NCBI GenBank assembly: GCA_012510495.1
Contig: JAAZHX010000162.1
Span: forward strand, 1-48,582
Source of the DNA: Smithella sp.
GTDB lineage: Bacteria > Desulfobacterota > Syntrophia > Syntrophales > Smithellaceae
Length of the DNA stretch: 48,582 nucleotides
Direction: 5' to 3'
The notes under the pieces were generated by a model. It saw only the letters and a program-made list of their open reading frames with translations, did no database searches and had not been told where the DNA came from. Shown here in pieces: positions 45,254-48,582 of this stretch; position 1 is the stretch's first letter, and each line of letters begins with the position of its first letter. Both the position numbers and the translations under genes were made by a program.

Positions 45254-45751
45254 TTACCACCCGAAGAACCCTCTGTTAGCCACGAGGCAAGTAATGATCA
45301 GGGCGCCGGGGATGCCCGCCACTAGTAACATGGCTGGTCCCACATGCTTCAGCCTGGCCATGTTATTGACAATTTCCCACCGATATAACATCCAACGCTG
45401 GGAAAGCACCAAAAAGGTCACGTAAATCCAGATAACGCCTTGTGCAATACCGGCCACAAAGCCGACCGGGTGCTGCAGGAGGATACCAGCAGATGCGAGA
45501 AGTATGAGAGCGCCTTGCACGACCACATCGGCGACCGCCTCCCCTTGCGACATGGCTCCCATGGTTCTCTCCACGGGATCCCGGCTTTTTCGCGAGTCTT
45601 CCTGCAGACGAAGACGCAATGCCGCGTCCCAATTGAGCAGAGATAGCGCTTGACCAAAAATAGTGAACACGCCGCCGCCGACAAACAGCATGGCAAGTAC
45701 TGCCCAGATTCCTATGGGAAACTGCCCAAATTGATGTGTCAGAACATACAT
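45254..45751 (-). CDS. Four-helix membrane protein (cassette gene)
   Basis: 165 residues from the ATG at 45751, which has AAAGGG eight bases upstream. Hydrophobic segments are GIWAVLAMLFVGGGVFTIFG, VVVQGALILLASAGILLQ, GFVAGIAQGVIWIYVTFLVL and AMLLVAGIPGALIITCLV. A cytoplasmic-looking charged loop (LRLRLQEDSRKSRDPVERTMG) separates the first two. No family recognised. Membrane proteins of unknown role are frequent cassette passengers. Confidence 0.75.
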   Translation of the reverse strand: MYVLTHQFGQFPIGIWAVLAMLFVGGGVFTIFGQALSLLNWDAALRLRLQEDSRKSRDPVERTMGAMSQGEAVADVVVQGALILLASAGILLQHPVGFVAGIAQGVIWIYVTFLVLSQRWMLYRWEIVNNMARLKHVGPAMLLVAGIPGALIITCLVANRGFFGW

Positions 45752-45771
45752 ATATTTCACCCTTTCTGCTT

Positions 45772-45836
45772 GCATAACGAAGAGCTAAGGCGGAGCGGCC
45801 CAGCGGGCCGCGATCGGCTTTAGCTCCTTGTTGGCC
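45772..45836 (-). repeat. attC site 7
   Basis: On the minus strand the cores are GGCCAAC (45836-45830) and GTTATGC (45778-45772). The arms GAGCTAAAGCC and GGCTTAGCTC pair with one mismatch, and an inner GCGGCCC/GGGCCGC hairpin caps them. Confidence 0.78.
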
Positions 45837-45840
45837 GATC

Positions 45841-46263
45841 CTATGTCCGATTCAGGATGAAGACTGCGGTTAGCAGAGCAATCTTTCCGGAAAGATTCAT
45901 CGTTGTTCTGTCGAACGGGAATCCGTTTTTGTACTCCGTGTTTTCAGGCGGCTTGTGTTTGAATATCATGGCCGCCTCGCATCGCACTCTGTTCGCGGCG
46001 GGCACTCCGCCAAAGGAGAAGCAGAGTGCATTACCTGTGCGAACGTGCTTCTTCCAGTCATTGTACTTCTCGTGATTCGCGATCCTGTCATGCACATTAT
46101 CCGCCTCGCCAATGTAGATCAACTTGTTGAGGGAAACGGTCTTCTCCTGGGTATTGTGGGTGCATTCATAGACGCAGTAGATGCCCGACTGTGAAGGGAT
46201 GCCTTCCTTGTTCTGATCACGCCAATAACCATCGAACTCGATTTTGTAGGTCTGTTCTGCCAT
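45841..46263 (-). CDS. GIY-YIG-type nuclease-like protein (cassette gene)
   Basis: A 140-residue protein. SGIYCVYECTHN (about 26-37) and KLIYIGEADNVHDRIANHEKYNDWKKH (about 47-73) form the GIY-YIG half-motifs, with the catalytic Arg in DRIANH and a later Glu in RCEAAMIFKHKPPEN. The fold is a small single-strand-cutting nuclease, seen in UvrC and homing enzymes. AAAGGAG precedes the ATG. As a lone domain its target is unknown; a DNA-processing or defence role is inferred. Confidence 0.82.
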   Translation of the reverse strand: MAEQTYKIEFDGYWRDQNKEGIPSQSGIYCVYECTHNTQEKTVSLNKLIYIGEADNVHDRIANHEKYNDWKKHVRTGNALCFSFGGVPAANRVRCEAAMIFKHKPPENTEYKNGFPFDRTTMNLSGKIALLTAVFILNRT

Positions 46264-46289
46264 AGCTTTCTCCTTTCGTTTGATTTATT

Positions 46290-46312
46290 AACCAACGCTG
46301 CAAATCAGCCGC
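46290..46312 (-). repeat. Half attC (R'-L' side only) after the R-M cassette
   Basis: On the minus strand CGGCTGATTTGCAGC leads into the core GTTGGTT (46296-46290), exactly like the right half of attC 2. The mirror-image half (core plus CAGCCG arm) is missing; the endonuclease stop codon lies there instead. Confidence 0.6.
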
Positions 46313-46314
46313 TC

Positions 46315-47445
46315 TCATTCTTCCTCAGCATCTTCTTCATCAGGCTCTTCGTAGTTGAATTCAACTTTGCTTTGGCGGACAATCTCCTCCATCATTGCGC
46401 TGAGGTAGCCTTGAGCAACGCCATTTCGAAAACGTTCTTGAAGTGTCGGAATGTTAATTACTTCTTCAATGCAAGCCATGTATTTGTCAACAATGGCCTT
46501 GATGGAATACTGGCGCTCTGCGCCCTCTTTGAGTTTCTTTAAGAGGTCGTCGATATTGTCCGTTGACTTGATTACAAAGGTAATCGGATATCGCTCAATC
46601 TTATCTATGTCGAGAAAATATTTCCTCACGTCCAGTGTCTCGGTCACTTGAAAGAACCTGCCAAGTGGTTTCATCACGAAATCGATACCGCCGTCATTCG
46701 CATTCGTTCGGCCAGTTTTATAGAGAACTAAGGGAGATTTCTCCAGTTCATCCAGTTGAAAACCGAAATATACGATCTGGTCGTGATAAAAATACTTTAG
46801 GATGGAATAACTCACGATTTCAAAAATTCGGGCGTCCACATTTGGAGCAAGGAGTCCCAAGACAAAATCTTCGACCTCTGCGCCTTTCTTCTTCGTAACC
46901 TCCCTTAGTTTGAGACAGGTTTTGATGAATTCCTCAAACGATGCCTGCTTCATCTCCGAGTAAGCGTCTATTATCTCGACAATCGAAAGAGCGAGATTGA
47001 AAGACTTCCGACCGAGCGATGAAACAATTAGTTTCTCGTTAATCCAATATCGTTTTGTCTCTGCAACACGGAGGATTGGCTGTGCATCAACCTGCGGAAA
47101 AAACTTCCTGAACTCCTCGTTAAGACGATGGTTGAGGGCATGGTTTTGGAGTTTACGTCCAAAAGGTAATTCGCGTTGCCTCTTGAACAATCTGGTGAAC
47201 TGGGCACCTTCGTACTTTGAATAGTCGCCCTTCTTCTCAAACCCATGGTGGATATAGTCCTCAGCCAATACATAAATTGCATAGAGATTGGCGAAGCTAC
47301 TTCTCGCCTTTGAGCCGCGTGTCGCAGAAACAGTCTTGAGGTTGATATATTGAAGCAATGGACTTTTTTCAAAGAGGTCTTCGGCAGCCTCGCCGAAGTG
47401 CTTGGCGAGAATTTTCCTGATTACTGGTGTGAAGTCGTGTTCCAT
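46315..47445 (-). CDS. Probable type II restriction endonuclease
   Basis: A 376-residue protein paired with a YhdJ-like methylase and overlapping its end by 25 bases. I see no named family, but residues 251-269 (DGGIDFVMKPLGRFFQVTE) have the layout of a PD-(D/E)xK core: D255, a short turn, then Q266 in QVT, with E209 in the preceding helix as possible extra acid. The N-terminal 190 residues look helical and the tail is very acidic (EEPDEEDAEEE). Pairing with the methylase makes a restriction role likely; ATGCAT specificity is a guess from the partner. Confidence 0.68.
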   Translation of the reverse strand: MEHDFTPVIRKILAKHFGEAAEDLFEKSPLLQYINLKTVSATRGSKARSSFANLYAIYVLAEDYIHHGFEKKGDYSKYEGAQFTRLFKRQRELPFGRKLQNHALNHRLNEEFRKFFPQVDAQPILRVAETKRYWINEKLIVSSLGRKSFNLALSIVEIIDAYSEMKQASFEEFIKTCLKLREVTKKKGAEVEDFVLGLLAPNVDARIFEIVSYSILKYFYHDQIVYFGFQLDELEKSPLVLYKTGRTNANDGGIDFVMKPLGRFFQVTETLDVRKYFLDIDKIERYPITFVIKSTDNIDDLLKKLKEGAERQYSIKAIVDKYMACIEEVINIPTLQERFRNGVAQGYLSAMMEEIVRQSKVEFNYEEPDEEDAEEE

Positions 47446-48311
47446 TGAGGTCGCCTTTCAAAGATCTTTAATTGCTGCTGGGCAGAGGAATCCTGTTGTT
47501 CATATGTCCTGGGTTCCCGTCGTAGGGCTTCACCATTGTATATTTCCTGAATATTCACGCGGCGAAGTCCGATTTTAATGTACTCCTCCTCAATTTCGAT
47601 GCCGATGGAATCGCGTCCCAGAACCTGAGCAACGTATGAAGTGGTAAACGTACCGGAGAATGGGTCAAGAACTATGTCTCCGGGCTTTGAACTCGCCCTA
47701 ACGATTCTGTCTAAGAGAGCTGTCGGCTTTTGTGTTGGGTGATTTTCGTATTCGTCCATTCGATACCTAACTCTTGGGATGTGCCAGACATTTCCCGGCA
47801 CTTTTTTCGTATTATACATGGTTGGCACAGGTTTTCGGTAATCGATCAATTTCCGAGTTGCTCCGGTCCGTGCTTCGACAAGAATGTCATCAGAGTTGAA
47901 GGTGTAATTGTTTTTATTCTTGACGCAGAACAGGATTGGTTCATATAGCGAACCAAAGTAATTGCGAGCCTGTACCCCTGAACTGTCATATGCCCATACG
48001 ATGCGGGACAGGATGTTGAGGCGTTGACGGAGAAAGATATCGAAGAAAGGCATATTCTGAGTAGCTGTCATCACGTAAAGGCTACCATTGGGCTTGAGTT
48101 TTGAGACGCATAGTTCAAGCCATTGATACGACCATGATAGATATGCCTCGTCGGACGGCCAACGATCCTTGCGACCGTTAAAGTTCTTGCCGATGTTGTA
48201 AGGGGGGTCGGCAAAGACCAAATCGATCGAACGATCAGGGATTTGGGTAGTAAGGGCATCGATGGCATCGCCCCAGATGATTGCATGTCCATTTTTTTCA
48301 AAGAGTTTCAT
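47421..48311 (-). CDS. DNA adenine methyltransferase, YhdJ/AvaIII-like
   Basis: A 296-residue beta-class N6-adenine methylase. VFADPPYNIGKNF puts motif IV (DPPY) at 35-38; SRIVWAYDSSGVQARNYFGSLYEPILF, VPGNVWHIPRVRYRMDEYENHPTQKP and DPFSGTFTTSYVAQ follow closely the E. coli YhdJ sequence, which methylates ATGCAT. The same site is recognised by AvaIII/NsiI-type systems, so ATGCAT is the inferred target. It is the first gene of the R-M cassette. No ribosome site is obvious before the ATG. Confidence 0.92.
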   Translation of the reverse strand: MKLFEKNGHAIIWGDAIDALTTQIPDRSIDLVFADPPYNIGKNFNGRKDRWPSDEAYLSWSYQWLELCVSKLKPNGSLYVMTATQNMPFFDIFLRQRLNILSRIVWAYDSSGVQARNYFGSLYEPILFCVKNKNNYTFNSDDILVEARTGATRKLIDYRKPVPTMYNTKKVPGNVWHIPRVRYRMDEYENHPTQKPTALLDRIVRASSKPGDIVLDPFSGTFTTSYVAQVLGRDSIGIEIEEEYIKIGLRRVNIQEIYNGEALRREPRTYEQQDSSAQQQLKIFERRPQWNTTSHQ

Positions 48312-48358
48312 ATTGCTACCTTATCAGATTGATCTCATGTCTTCTATTATTTTATCTA

Positions 48359-48417
48359 GGCGAACGATTGAACTCAGCAGAGCTGGTCACAGCGTCCGCT
48401 GCAGTGATTGGTTCGCT
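48359..48417 (-). repeat. attC site 8
   Basis: On the minus strand the cores are AGCGAAC (48417-48411) and GTTCGCC (48365-48359). Inner bases pair as CAGCG/CGCTG around two bases, with further imperfect pairs outward. It starts four bases after the stop of the partial gene at the right edge. Confidence 0.7.
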
Positions 48418-48420
48418 GAT

Positions 48421-48582
48421 TTATCCATTCATTTTATCAACTCCCATGCATCCCTGTGAGGTGGTCTGGCCTCTTCGGACAGGGAACAGGGTTTTATAAG
48501 TGTGAAGCTGCTCCGGGTTAATGGTCATGCCGCAGCCTGTTTCTGCGTTTGTGATTTGAAGTAAACCATACTTGGTGTCTTC
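48421..48582 (-). CDS. Partial cassette gene, 3' end only
   Basis: A frame open to the right edge gives the last 53 residues of a protein: it runs EDTKYGLLQITNAETG, then MTINPEQLHTYKTLFP, and ends CMGVDKMNG before TAA. It stops four bases before attC 8, as the array architecture predicts. No family recognised; the rest lies outside the window. Confidence 0.6.
   Translation of the reverse strand, partial: EDTKYGLLQITNAETGCGMTINPEQLHTYKTLFPVRRGQTTSQGCMGVDKMNG

Larger units (their letters stand above)
40491..48582 (-). mobile_element. Integron gene-cassette array (about nine full cassettes, one partial)
   Basis: All genes from 40505 to the right edge run on the minus strand. Each gene or gene pair is followed within a few bases by a palindromic element with 7-base cores of the RYYYAAC/GTTRRRY type, inner arms with CAGCCG/CGGCTG-like pairs and an unpaired base, spanning 55-65 bases: the architecture of attC sites in integron cassettes. 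The GTTRRRY (R') end faces left, so the integrase and attI should lie to the right of 48582. No integrase or cassette promoter is inside the window. Left end of the array is the attC at 40491-40550. Confidence 0.85.

Overview
The window reads like the chromosome of a strictly anaerobic, syntrophic or fermentative deltaproteobacterium (Desulfobacterota, closest in style to Syntrophaceae). This is inferred from gene content and protein style, not from a database search. Pointers are a GTP-type PEP carboxykinase, a TRAP transporter, a glycyl radical enzyme with its activase, NtrC-type sigma-54 regulation, an F0 c subunit, and the run hisI-hisG-hisB-orf-hisA-hinT-yqeY-dnaG-rpoD.

Layout. 1-4.5 kb: end of an M14 peptidase gene, radA, groES-groEL and a perfect-palindrome terminator. 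4.5-11.2 kb: mtfA with a small membrane gene, DUF2784, a BASS-type transporter, pckG, a YqhD-type alcohol dehydrogenase and a VOC protein. 11.2-14.6 kb: a dctP-dctQ-dctM TRAP operon on the minus strand. 14.8-24.6 kb: histidine genes, hinT, yqeY, dnaG, rpoD, a CAT-anticodon tRNA, a zinc-ribbon protein, RNase HI and rnpB. 24.7-27.6 kb: an AT-rich restriction-modification island set directly behind rnpB (unknown helix-hairpin-helix-like protein, DpnA-like adenine methylase, MutH/Sau3AI-like nuclease). 27.7-34.5 kb: a membrane sensor lacking an output domain and an orphan atpE behind a sigma-54-type promoter, divergent from a tiny membrane ORF, a Cache-PAS histidine kinase and an NtrC-type regulator. 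34.6-40.0 kb: a glycyl radical enzyme with an N-terminal sterol-carrier-like domain, its activase and a BASS transporter with an extra extracytoplasmic domain, all on the minus strand. 40.5-48.6 kb: an integron gene-cassette array, all genes on the minus strand and each followed by an attC site.

Three places stand out. (1) The cassette array has eight recognisable attC sites, two truncated ones, nine full cassettes and one partial cassette. Contents include a toxin-antitoxin pair, an FRG-domain protein, a GIY-YIG protein, acetyl- and methyltransferases, and a complete type II R-M system with a YhdJ-like methylase. Any integrase gene should lie beyond the right edge. (2) The SCP2-like/glycyl-radical fusion with activase and modified BASS transporter could be an undescribed anaerobic route for a hydrophobic acid or steroid-like substrate. 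(3) The sigma-54 promoter, upstream inverted repeat and neighbouring kinase/regulator suggest a two-component circuit controlling an orphan ATP-synthase c subunit and a Cache membrane protein. The primary sigma factor gene also has an anomalous C-terminus without a recognisable region 4.2 helix-turn-helix.

All calls come from reading the sequence and translations by eye. Family names rest on motifs recognised from memory; no searches were run.
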